From NCBI RefSeq assembly GCF_947495565.1, contig NZ_CANLZM010000005.1, positions 124,001 to 188,000 of the forward strand: DNA of 64,000 bases. Direction: 5' to 3'. Under the pieces are notes generated by a model, which was not told the DNA's origin, did not search any database, and was given only the letters and a program-made list of their open reading frames with translations. This DNA is from an uncultured Pontibacter sp. Its GTDB lineage: Bacteria > Bacteroidota > Bacteroidia > Cytophagales > Hymenobacteraceae. This document shows positions 1 to 7,367 of the stretch, piece after piece. Both the position numbers and the translations under genes were made by a program. Within the stretch, counting starts at the first letter, position 1. Each line of letters starts with the position of its first letter.

Positions 1-1007
1 TGGGCCTTCAGCGGGAACACCTGTCCGGACTTGGTGGCCAGGTTCACGCCTTCGCTTTCCTGCGTGATGTTGCCAATGATGGTGATATCTGGGTGGTTCT
101 TCAACTCATCGTAGGCAGCAAGCGGCACCGTGAAAAGCAGTTCGTAATCTTCGCCGCCGTTCATGATGCATGTCAGCGGGTCAATGTTAAACTCTACCGC
201 AGTCTCCAGCATCTGAGGATCAGCAGGCAGGTTGTCTTTGTACACCACGGCACCCACCTTAGACTGGCTGCAGATATGGAATAGCTCCGAGGCCAGTCCG
301 TCCGAAATATCAATCATAGAAGTTGGCTTAATGCCGCGCTCCTTCAGGTCATAGATCACATCCATGCGTGCCTCCGGCCTCAGCTGGCGACCCACAATAT
401 ACTGCTTGTTCTCAAGCTCCGGCTGCATGTCCGGGTTAGCCATAAAAGCCTGCTTCTCGCGCTCCAGAATCTGCAGCCCCATATAAGCGCCTCCCAGGTC
501 TCCGGTTACACACACCAGGTCGTTTACTTTAGCGCCATTACGGTACACGATCTCCTCCGGGGCAGCCTCGCCGATGGCTGTAACGCTAATCACCAGGCCG
601 GCACGCGAAGAAGTTGTATCGCCTCCTACTAAATCAACTTTATAATTGTCGCAAGCCAGGCGGATGCCTTCGTACAGTTCTTCCACAGCCTCCAGGGTAA
701 AGCGCGCGCCAACGGCAATGTTTACCGTAATTTGCGTTGGTTTGGCATTCATGGCGGCAATATCCGATACGTTTACAGCCACAGCCTTATAACCCAGGTG
801 CTTTAGCGGGCAAAAAGTCAGGTCAAAGTGCACGCTCTCCAGCAGCATGTCCGATGATACCACCACCTGCTTTTCCTTTAGCTCCAGCACGGCTGCATCA
901 TCACCGATGCCCTTGATGGTAGACTCGTTACGAAGCTCAATTTTCTCTTTTATTTTACGGATAAGGCCAAACTCGCCTACTTCACTTAGTGGAGTATATT
1001 CGCTCAT
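1..1007 (-). CDS. thiL: Thiamine-monophosphate kinase, 3' end outside the window
   Basis: ThiL phosphorylates thiamine monophosphate to thiamine diphosphate with ATP, the last step of cofactor synthesis, in the cytoplasm. About 335 residues are visible, starting MSEYTPLSEVGEFGLI from an ATG. Family landmarks are GIGDDAAV near residue 32 (metal and nucleotide site), VGGDTTSS in the middle, DISDGLASEL and GEDYELL in the C-terminal half. Family members are about 320-350 residues, so only a short C-terminal piece is cut by the left edge. A clear -7 promoter element lies 25 bp upstream. No other thiamine gene is visible here. Identification is firm. Confidence 0.95.
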   Translation of the reverse strand, partial: MSEYTPLSEVGEFGLIRKIKEKIELRNESTIKGIGDDAAVLELKEKQVVVSSDMLLESVHFDLTFCPLKHLGYKAVAVNVSDIAAMNAKPTQITVNIAVGARFTLEAVEELYEGIRLACDNYKVDLVGGDTTSSRAGLVISVTAIGEAAPEEIVYRNGAKVNDLVCVTGDLGGAYMGLQILEREKQAFMANPDMQPELENKQYIVGRQLRPEARMDVIYDLKERGIKPTSMIDISDGLASELFHICSQSKVGAVVYKDNLPADPQMLETAVEFNIDPLTCIMNGGEDYELLFTVPLAAYDELKNHPDITIIGNITQESEGVNLATKSGQVFPLKA

Positions 1008-1031
1008 AATTTTCAATCTGTTTTAGATTTG

Positions 1032-1039
1032 CAAAGATA
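1032..1039 (-). promoter_or_regulatory. Bacteroidetes-type -7 element (TATCTTTG) of thiL
   Basis: On the minus strand TATCTTTG fits the Bacteroidetes sigma-A -7 consensus TAnnTTTG exactly and sits 25 bp before the thiL start codon. No clean TTTG -33 box is seen at 19-21 bp spacing, so this is a -7-only prediction. Confidence 0.55.
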
Positions 1040-1203
1040 CAAAATTAGATACAGAGCTGACACAGTGCCTTGCCTGCTGTTAAAAGGGGAGGGTGTTTTG
1101 AAGTGCTTTTATACTTATGCCGCCTTTTAAAACCTGTAGCGCTAGCTTTTTCCAACCTGATGAAGTATACTTTGTATGAATAAAGTCTGAACTAAATCAG
1201 TGT

Positions 1204-1239
1204 TATGTTTGTACATTATATGTATGTACATTAAATTTG
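1204..1239 (+). promoter_or_regulatory. Promoter with embedded palindromic operator for the nitroreductase-pirin operon
   Basis: TTTG at 1208-1211 and TAAATTTG at 1232-1239 are 20 bp apart, the textbook Bacteroidetes -33/-7 arrangement. TATGTTTG at 1204-1211 could act as an alternative -7. The spacer carries an 18-bp near-palindrome at 1217-1234 (TATATGTA, TG, TACATTAA), and a wider inverted repeat TGTACAT/ATGTACA spans 1210-1230. The palindrome overlaps the -7 box, so a bound repressor would block RNA polymerase. A near-identical site occurs before ypdA at 40774-40791. Confidence 0.6.
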
Positions 1240-1284
1240 TGAAAACATAAAGCCTTATTTCGATTTATACTTTAAACTATAGAT

Positions 1285-1869
1285 ATGTCAACAGCAACGG
1301 AAAATAACATCGCCACGCATACCTTAATTGAGAACCGTTGGAGCCCCCGCGCCTTTAGCAGCGAGAGTGTGAGCAACGAGCAAATGGAAGCGCTTTTTGA
1401 GGCGGCACGCTGGGCACCGTCTGCCATGAACGAGCAACCCTGGCGCTTTATTTATGCCACGAAAGAAGAAAAAGAAGCCTTTGACCGCCTCGGCAGCTGC
1501 CTGGTGGAGGGTAATAGCTGGGCTAAAAACGCAGCGGCACTTTTTATCAGCATCGCCAAAACCAAGTATGATTTTAACGGCAACCTGAATAAGCATGCCT
1601 GGCATGATGTAGGCCTGGCAACCGGAAACCTGCTGCTGCAGGCCACAGACTTAGGTTTGCACATACACCTGATGGGCGGTTTTGATGCTGGAAAGGCGCA
1701 GCAGATGCTGGGTATACCCGAAGGGTATGAAGCCGTATCGATGGGTGCAGTTGGGTATGTAGGCGATCCGGAGTCGCTGCCGGAGGTGCTGAAAGAGCGG
1801 GAGTTGGCACCGCGCAAGCGTAAGCCTCTACATGAGCTGGCGTTTAAAGGCAAGTGGAAGCAAAAGTAA
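1285..1869 (+). CDS. Nitroreductase family FMN oxidoreductase
   Basis: Predicted cytoplasmic FMN-dependent NAD(P)H oxidoreductase of the nitroreductase superfamily, 194 residues, a usual length. Visible family features are RWSPRAFS near residue 19 (phosphate-binding arginine region), ARWAPSAMNEQPWRF around 41-55 and GLATGNLLLQATDLGL around 111, followed by the MGGFD segment. The natural substrate cannot be read from sequence; these enzymes reduce nitroaromatics, quinones or flavins. The gene leads a two-gene operon with pirin 22 bp downstream. It has its own promoter with an operator-like palindrome, so inducible redox or xenobiotic control is likely (inference). Confidence 0.9.
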   Translation: MSTATENNIATHTLIENRWSPRAFSSESVSNEQMEALFEAARWAPSAMNEQPWRFIYATKEEKEAFDRLGSCLVEGNSWAKNAAALFISIAKTKYDFNGNLNKHAWHDVGLATGNLLLQATDLGLHIHLMGGFDAGKAQQMLGIPEGYEAVSMGAVGYVGDPESLPEVLKERELAPRKRKPLHELAFKGKWKQK

Positions 1870-1891
1870 TCAGCATCAAAAAAATCGAACT

Positions 1892-2605
1892 ATGAGCAAT
1901 AAGGTAATTCATAAGGCAGCTACACGCGGCCGCGCAAACCACGGCTGGCTAGACTCTCATCATACTTTCAGTTTTGCGCAGTACTACAACCCTGAGCGTA
2001 TGGGCTTCGGGCTGCTGCGTGTGCTGAACGATGACGTGGTGGCACCGGGCATGGGCTTCGGTACGCACCCCCACGACAATATGGAGATCATCTCTATTCC
2101 GTTGAAAGGCTCGCTGGCACACCGCGACAGCACCGGCACGCAGGAGGTGATAAATACGAATGATGTGCAGATCATGTCGGCAGGAAGCGGGCTTACGCAT
2201 TCGGAGTATAACGGATCTAAAACGGAGTCTGTAAACTTTTTGCAGATTTGGGTGTTTCCTAATAAGCGAGACATTACGCCGCGCTATGGCCAGAAAACCT
2301 TTAAACCGGAAGACAGGCAGAACCGACTGCAGACGGTGATTTCTCCGGACGAAAACGGCGAAGCTCTGTGGATAAATCAGGATGCCTGGTTTACCTTAGG
2401 TACGTTAAACAGCGGTTTTTCTGAAGAGTATGCGCTACACAAGCAAGGTAACGGCCTTTACACTTTTGTGATAGACGGAGAGGTGGAGATTGACGGTGAA
2501 AAACTAGGCAAGCGCGACGGAATGGGCATCAGCGAGGCAGATAAAATTCAGATTAAAACATCTGAAGGCGCTGAGCTGTTACTAATGGAGATTCCCATGA
2601 AATAA
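1892..2605 (+). CDS. Pirin family protein (YhhW-type bicupin)
   Basis: A 237-residue bicupin of the pirin/YhhW family. E. coli YhhW has quercetin 2,3-dioxygenase activity, but the physiological role of most pirins is unknown. The N-terminal cupin shows metal-ligand residues H59, H61, H103 and E105 in THPHDNME and LTHSEYN, the same spacing as YhhW. The start at MSNKVIHKA is preferred over an upstream in-frame codon inside the nitroreductase gene because family members begin here and it lies 22 bp after the upstream stop. Co-transcription with the nitroreductase suggests a shared redox or quinone-stress role (inference). Confidence 0.92.
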   Translation: MSNKVIHKAATRGRANHGWLDSHHTFSFAQYYNPERMGFGLLRVLNDDVVAPGMGFGTHPHDNMEIISIPLKGSLAHRDSTGTQEVINTNDVQIMSAGSGLTHSEYNGSKTESVNFLQIWVFPNKRDITPRYGQKTFKPEDRQNRLQTVISPDENGEALWINQDAWFTLGTLNSGFSEEYALHKQGNGLYTFVIDGEVEIDGEKLGKRDGMGISEADKIQIKTSEGAELLLMEIPMK

Positions 2606-2635
2606 AAATTTAGTGTTTAGTGATTTGAGTAGGAA

Positions 2636-2660
2636 CCCTGGCAATTGCCGGGGTTTTTCT
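2636..2660 (+). terminator. Rho-independent terminator after pirin
   Basis: A 7-bp stem CCCTGGC/GCCGGGG (one G-U pair) with an AATT loop is followed by TTTTTCTTTTT. It ends the nitroreductase-pirin operon just before the convergent DUF2459 gene. Confidence 0.8.
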
Positions 2661-2662
2661 TT

Positions 2663-3358
2663 TTACCGCAGGTGACGCATTACAGCAAACGGCAAAGGTG
2701 CCCAAACAGCTGTTGTAACGTCTATGGTTTTCAGCCCCTGGTTTACCCAATTGTTGCAGTTCTTTAGGATATAGAATTTCCTGTTCGCCTCATAAAAAGT
2801 ATCTCTTTCAGAGTAGCCGGAGCCTTTAATATGTAGGTAACGGTTGTTTTGCTGCACAAAAGATTCATCAATATAAGTGATGAGGCGCTGGTACTGTTCC
2901 GGTGATATGCGTATAGGCCTTTGCCTTTTGGTGGGTACCAGCCGGGTGCGGATGTACGCTACATGCATGGCAGTGCGGGTGGGCCAGAGCGCGGCGGTAA
3001 GGGCAACTTTCGGTGTCAGGTCAGACCATTCTGGCGTTTCCATGTAAAACCTGCGATCGCCCCAGCCAAAGCCGATGTACCTGAATGTGCTGTCCACGTT
3101 GCCGAAGTGGTGCAGCGGCAGTTTTTCACGCCAATCAATGTAAGGGGAAGAGACCGGCACGATGATATCTGTGTGGACTCCGTTTGAGGTAACATAGATC
3201 TCAATATGCTCCTCCTGCGGTTGTACCTGTGCAAACCCGCTATTTACAGTAATACTACCAAGTATAACTGCCGCCGCCATAAACAACACTGCCGCTCCTG
3301 CCACAGCAACCAGCAGCCAAAGTATAAAAGTCGTTATTTTGCCAATGACGTAACGCAT
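2663..3358 (-). CDS. DUF2459 / TIGR02117 family membrane-anchored protein
   Basis: 231 residues of the TIGR02117 (DUF2459) family, first noted near urease genes; its biochemical function is unknown. One N-terminal hydrophobic segment (about residues 5-33) should anchor it to the inner membrane, with the remainder outside. Conserved-looking pieces are VTSNGVHTDIIVPV, IGFGWGDRRFYMETPEW and KNCNNWVNQGLK, including a His, Cys and Asn reminiscent of hydrolases, though I make no catalytic claim. The ATG at 3358 is chosen because it starts with a positively charged residue before the hydrophobic helix; an in-frame start at 3421 would overlap a terminator stem. No urease genes are visible here. Confidence 0.8.
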   Translation of the reverse strand: MRYVIGKITTFILWLLVAVAGAAVLFMAAAVILGSITVNSGFAQVQPQEEHIEIYVTSNGVHTDIIVPVSSPYIDWREKLPLHHFGNVDSTFRYIGFGWGDRRFYMETPEWSDLTPKVALTAALWPTRTAMHVAYIRTRLVPTKRQRPIRISPEQYQRLITYIDESFVQQNNRYLHIKGSGYSERDTFYEANRKFYILKNCNNWVNQGLKTIDVTTAVWAPLPFAVMRHLR

Positions 3359-3400
3359 ATCTGATAGATACGTGTAAAGCCTGGAAAGTATGATTGGCTT

Positions 3401-3431
3401 AAAAAACAAAACCCGGTACAAAGTACCGGGT
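3401..3431 (-). terminator. Strong leftward terminator ending the candidate RNA
   Basis: Perfect 9-bp stem ACCCGGTAC/GTACCGGGT (3411-3419 with 3423-3431) with a 3-nt loop, followed on the minus strand by TTTTGTTTTTT. No protein gene ends just upstream of it, which is why a non-coding transcript is proposed. Confidence 0.8.
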
Positions 3432-3622
3432 CTGAGTGTAGTTTAGTTAGTTTAGTTTCTATTCAAAAATCGCCCTCTGAGCCAGCTGTTAACAAAATTT
3501 GCTATTCTGGCTGGTTTGAAATAAATCTGGAAAGTGTGTGGCTTGCGGAACAAGTTACTTTGCAGCAGCTTTAGTTTTCAAGTAGGAGTGAGGGCGTAGA
3601 GAAACCCAAAATGGATTTCGGG
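3405..3622 (-). ncRNA. Candidate structured small RNA (possibly 6S-like)
   Basis: About 218 nt between a -7 box on the minus strand (TACCTTTG, 3625-3632) and the strong terminator at 3401-3431, with no credible reading frame. Its ends can pair over long range: GTTTCT (3605-3600) with AGAAAC (3460-3455), and CGCCCTC (3596-3590) with GAGGGCG (3477-3471), giving a closing stem around an open middle of about 110 nt that has further small hairpins. A terminal stem around a large central loop, at about 200 nt, resembles 6S RNA architecture. I recognise no conserved primary sequence, so it could be another regulatory RNA or an untranslated leader. Confidence 0.45.
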
Positions 3623-3799
3623 TACAAAGGTATGAAATTTTATTTTTGTTAAAATACCTTTCCGAATTTTAATGATATACAAAACAGCATAAGTTAGCAA
3701 GACTAAAGGCTGATGAGGCTGCAAACTTGCCATATTCGCTGTTTTTGCGCAGATTGTGCAGAATTCCTAATGCCATTAAATTTTTACTCACAAAGAAAC

Positions 3800-6361
3800 A
3801 TGATAAACACGCTAAAGCGTTTAACTGCTTTATGGCTGGTGCTTTTAAGCATACCCTATGCCATGGCACAGCAGCAACTGCAGTCTCCAGCTCAGTTTTT
3901 AGGGTATGAGTTGGGAGAGCATTTTACCACTCAAAACCGCATCCTGGATTATGTAAAGTATTTGGCCGCACAAGCTCCCAACCGCATAAAGGTAGAGGAG
4001 TACGGCCGCACGTATGAAAACCGGCCGCTGGTGTTGGCTTACGTGGCATCAGACGAGAACCTGCCGCGCCTGGAGCAGATTCGTGAGAACAACCTGCGCC
4101 AGGCAAGTATGCAGAACGGCAATGTGCAAGGAGACCAGCCCGCTATTGTTTGGCTAAGCTACAACGTGCATGGCAATGAGTCGGTAAGCTCAGAGTCGGT
4201 GATGCAGGTGCTGTATGATCTTGTGAACCCAAATAATGCCCAAAGCAAGCAGTGGCTGCAAAACACTGTGGTGATACTTGACCCGATGGTGAACCCTGAC
4301 GGCCGTGAGCGCTATGTGCAGTGGTACCAGCAGGCCTCTAACCGCGGCGGCAATGCCTCGCCTTACGCCTGGGAGCACTACGAGCCGTGGCCGGGCGGCA
4401 GACCGAACCACTACTACTTTGACCTAAACCGCGACTGGGCCTGGCAAACACAGGTGGAGTCTAAACAAAGGCTGCAGGTATACAATAAATGGCTGCCGCA
4501 GGTGCATGCCGATTTCCATGAAATGGGTGCGGAGTCGCCTTACTACTTTTCGCCGGCGGCAAAGCCTTTCCATGAGAGCATTACGCCTTGGCAGCGCCAG
4601 TTCCAAAACACCATCGGAGAGTATAACCGCCAGTATTTCGATAAAAACAACTGGCTATACTTTACCCGCGAAAGCTTCGACCTTTTTTACCCGAGCTACG
4701 GCGATACCTGGCCAACTTATAACGGCGCTATCGGCATGACTTATGAGCAGGGCGGCTCTGGCCGTGCAGGATTGGCTTACAAGAAATCAGACGGTGATAC
4801 GCTCACGCTGACGGACAGGATTGCACACCACGTGGCGGCAAGCGAGGCCACGATCAAAGCTACTTCTGAGAAGGCAGACGCACTGAAGCAGGAGTTTCAG
4901 AAATATTATAGCACTAGCCTCCGCAGTCCCGAAGGCGAGTATAAATCCTTTGTGTTGAAAAGCAGTGCTACGAGTGCCGCCAACCTTAAAATGCTGACGA
5001 AGTATCTGCAGCAGCAGGGTATTCAGTTTGGATATGCCGGTAAAAACAGCTCTGTAAGAGGGTATAACTATAGCAATGGCAAAACTGAGCGCGTGGAGCT
5101 GACTCCGGAAGATGTGGTCATCAGCATGTATCAGCCAAAATCGGTGCTGGTTAAAGTGCTGTTTGAACCCAAGTCCGCGCTGGAGGATTCGCTGACGTAC
5201 GACATTACATCCTGGGCACTGCCTTATGCTTACGGCATTCAGACGTATGCTGTAAAAGGAAAGGTAGACATGAGTTCCACGGCACCTGCCGCGCCTGCCG
5301 CAGCAACCATCAGCATAGAAAAACCTTACGCCTACCTGGCCCGCTGGAACAGCGTACAGGATCTGCAGTTTCTTACAGAGCTGATGCAGCAGAACATTAA
5401 AGTGCGCATGGCAGAGCGCCCGTTTGAGATAAATAACAGCAAGTATGAGGCAGGCACACTGATTATCACACGCACTGGCAATGAGCGTTTTGGCAATAAA
5501 TTTGATGCCACCGTGCGCGAACTGGCGCAGGCAAACGACGTGCAGCTTACAGCCACCAACACAGGTTTTGTGAGCAGCGGCGCTGATTTTGGATCCGGGA
5601 ATGTGCGTTACCTTAAAATGCCGAAAGTAGCGCTGATGTCCGGCGAAGGCGTTTCTCCATACGGTTTCGGGGAGATATGGCACTTCTTTGAGCAACAGAT
5701 CAATTATCCGGTTACGGTGCTTAATACCTCATACTTTAACCAGGTGCCGTTACAGGAGTTTGATGTGCTGATATTGCCGACCGGCTCCTATACTGAACTC
5801 CTGAATGAGAAAACACTGGAGAAGGTGCAGGATTGGGTGCGCGGAGGCGGCAAGTTGATTGCCCTTGAAGGTGCAGCGGGTTTTCTGGCTGGCAAAAAAG
5901 GCTTTGAGCTAGAGAAAAAAGGCGCTGACGCTGATGAGAAAGCCGAAGGTAAAGGCAGTGAAAAAGAGACTGACCCTTATGAAAACCTGCGCACGTATGC
6001 CACGCGTGAGCGTGTGGCTTTGGCAGAAGAGGTACAGGGCAGCGTGTACCGTGTCGACTTGGACAGAACCCACCCGCTGGCATTTGGCTATGGCGATAGC
6101 TACTTTGCGCTTATTCGTTCGGCCAGCACTTTCCAGTTTATGGAAGATGGCTGGAACGTCGGCGTACTGAAGAAGGACAACTATGCTGCCGGCTATGTGG
6201 GCCAGGAAGCAAAAGAGAAGCTGCAGGACGCGCTTATACTTGGAGCTCAGAACATGGGCCGTGGACAGGTGGTATACCTGGCGGATAACCCGCTGTTCAG
6301 AGGCTTCTGGCAAAGTGGCAAACTCATGTTCGGGAATGCTGTTTTTGTAGTAGGCCAATAA
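3800..6361 (+). CDS. Secreted M14 family zinc carboxypeptidase-like protein
   Basis: 853 residues with a signal peptide (cleavage near AMAQ, residue 23). The N-terminal half is a peptidase M14 domain: zinc ligands H124 and E127 in VHGNES, third ligand H236 in QVHADFHEMG, substrate-binding N165/R169 in VNPDGRE and a catalytic Glu candidate E316 in TYEQGG. The C-terminal half (from about 560) contains a segment resembling a class I amidotransferase/ThuA-like fold (LIALEGAAGFLAG) of unknown role, plus a charged Lys/Glu-rich insert near 720. The product probably trims peptides in the periplasm or outside the cell. The ATG at 3800 is chosen because it opens the signal peptide; upstream in-frame ATGs add unlikely sequence. 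Confidence 0.92.
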   Translation: MINTLKRLTALWLVLLSIPYAMAQQQLQSPAQFLGYELGEHFTTQNRILDYVKYLAAQAPNRIKVEEYGRTYENRPLVLAYVASDENLPRLEQIRENNLRQASMQNGNVQGDQPAIVWLSYNVHGNESVSSESVMQVLYDLVNPNNAQSKQWLQNTVVILDPMVNPDGRERYVQWYQQASNRGGNASPYAWEHYEPWPGGRPNHYYFDLNRDWAWQTQVESKQRLQVYNKWLPQVHADFHEMGAESPYYFSPAAKPFHESITPWQRQFQNTIGEYNRQYFDKNNWLYFTRESFDLFYPSYGDTWPTYNGAIGMTYEQGGSGRAGLAYKKSDGDTLTLTDRIAHHVAASEATIKATSEKADALKQEFQKYYSTSLRSPEGEYKSFVLKSSATSAANLKMLTKYLQQQGIQFGYAGKNSSVRGYNYSNGKTERVELTPEDVVISMYQPKSVLVKVLFEPKSALEDSLTYDITSWALPYAYGIQTYAVKGKVDMSSTAPAAPAAATISIEKPYAYLARWNSVQDLQFLTELMQQNIKVRMAERPFEINNSKYEAGTLIITRTGNERFGNKFDATVRELAQANDVQLTATNTGFVSSGADFGSGNVRYLKMPKVALMSGEGVSPYGFGEIWHFFEQQINYPVTVLNTSYFNQVPLQEFDVLILPTGSYTELLNEKTLEKVQDWVRGGGKLIALEGAAGFLAGKKGFELEKKGADADEKAEGKGSEKETDPYENLRTYATRERVALAEEVQGSVYRVDLDRTHPLAFGYGDSYFALIRSASTFQFMEDGWNVGVLKKDNYAAGYVGQEAKEKLQDALILGAQNMGRGQVVYLADNPLFRGFWQSGKLMFGNAVFVVGQ

Positions 6362-6371
6362 GTAAAGTATA

Positions 6372-6425
6372 AATCTCAGAAAAATCCCCTGTTCCTCTTT
6401 CGGAGCAGGGGATTTTTCTGAGATT
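6372..6425. terminator. Long perfect hairpin after the M14 gene
   Basis: A 27-bp stem with a single G-U pair and a 6-nt loop. The outer 20 bp are a perfect inverted repeat that includes AAAAAT/ATTTTT, so U-runs exist in both directions. It starts 10 bp after the stop codon. Confidence 0.75.
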
Positions 6426-6740
6426 AGGGTTTTCTCCAAGATTGGCTCCAACTAACATGGCATCTCAAAACTATACTTGTAAGCCTGAAATTCGTGACTT
6501 TACCTGTTTAAGGAGGAGGCTTATTTTTTGGAATCAAGTAGAAGGATTATTGTTGTGGTGCTGCAGGTATCCAACCTTAAACCCACACAGGAAGGGAATT
6601 GCTCGCGAGCGGTGTCATTCTCCTTACAAAGTAGTACTTAAGTTACAAATCCAAGATCATCAGCAGCCATCCTCTCATTAACCACTATATAGTATAAATT
6701 TGTAACTTGCAGAGCGTCTATACTTACAGATGCCAAACGC
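6426..6740 (+). promoter_or_regulatory. Intergenic region; -7 element for the DinB-family gene
   Basis: Most of this 315-bp gap holds nothing recognisable, and a 79-codon open frame in it has no family resemblance. TAAATTTG at 6695-6702 matches TAnnTTTG and would start a transcript about 30 nt before the ATG at 6741. A TATACTT copy lies at about 6716 in the leader. Confidence 0.5.
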
Positions 6741-7274
6741 ATGAAATCGCAATTAACCATCACACCGCCCGCACCAGCTGAGTACACCGGCTACATGGCC
6801 AATTATGTGCAGCAAGCCAAAACCGAAGACCTGATTGAAGGACTGACGGCCAGCTACGTTTTTATCACAGGTTTGGTGCAGGGGCTGACCGAGGAGCAGC
6901 TGTTGTTTAGGTATGAGCCGGGCAAGTGGAGCATTAAGGAGCTGATGGTGCACCTGATGGATGCTGAGCGAATTTTCTCGTACCGTGCCCTGCGTTTTGC
7001 CCGCCAAGACAAAACAGAGCTGCCCGGCTTTGAAGAGAACCAATATGCGCAAACCTCAAAAGCCGATGCCCGCGATATAAACTCGATTATTGCAGAGTAT
7101 ACTTCGCTGCGCACGGCCACTATCGAGTTGTTCAAGGGCTTTGATGAGGAGGCGCTGCAGCAGGAAGGCATTGCCAGCGGACAAAAGGCTAGCGTACGGG
7201 CGCTCGGTTATGTTATACTTGGGCACGAGGTGCATCACCAGAAAATAATCCGCGAACGGTACCTGAAGGCTTAA
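6741..7274 (+). CDS. DinB family protein
   Basis: 177 residues with the four-helix DinB/YfiT-like fold signature. The likely metal-binding histidines are H71 in ELMVHLMDAER and H162 plus H165/H166 in GHEVHHQKIIRERY. Family members include bacillithiol- or mycothiol-dependent S-transferases and metal-dependent hydrolases; many are uncharacterised. As a ypdA-type gene occurs elsewhere in the window, a bacillithiol-linked transferase is possible but is only inference. The start is fixed because the ATG upstream at 6729 runs into a stop after four codons. Monocistronic. Confidence 0.85.
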   Translation: MKSQLTITPPAPAEYTGYMANYVQQAKTEDLIEGLTASYVFITGLVQGLTEEQLLFRYEPGKWSIKELMVHLMDAERIFSYRALRFARQDKTELPGFEENQYAQTSKADARDINSIIAEYTSLRTATIELFKGFDEEALQQEGIASGQKASVRALGYVILGHEVHHQKIIRERYLKA

Positions 7275-7367
7275 TTTCTGGCTGCACAAGCGCTACATGG
7301 CTACACCTATACTTTTCTATATCTTTAGGTAGAATTGATTTTTAATGAAAGCCTGCAAAGTATAGCT

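Noticed and set aside
1163-1172. TATACTT copies as ordinary -10 promoter boxes
   Set aside because: The word resembles TATAAT of other phyla, but Bacteroidetes use TAnnTTTG, and the copies lie mostly inside genes in both directions.
4787-5695. 302-codon minus-strand frame inside the M14 peptidase gene
   Set aside because: Antisense to a well-supported secreted peptidase; composition is Cys/His-rich as expected for a mirrored frame.
6442-6681. 79-codon frame in the gap before the DinB-family gene
   Set aside because: No promoter, no family, and low-complexity content; the -7 element inside the gap belongs to the DinB-family gene.
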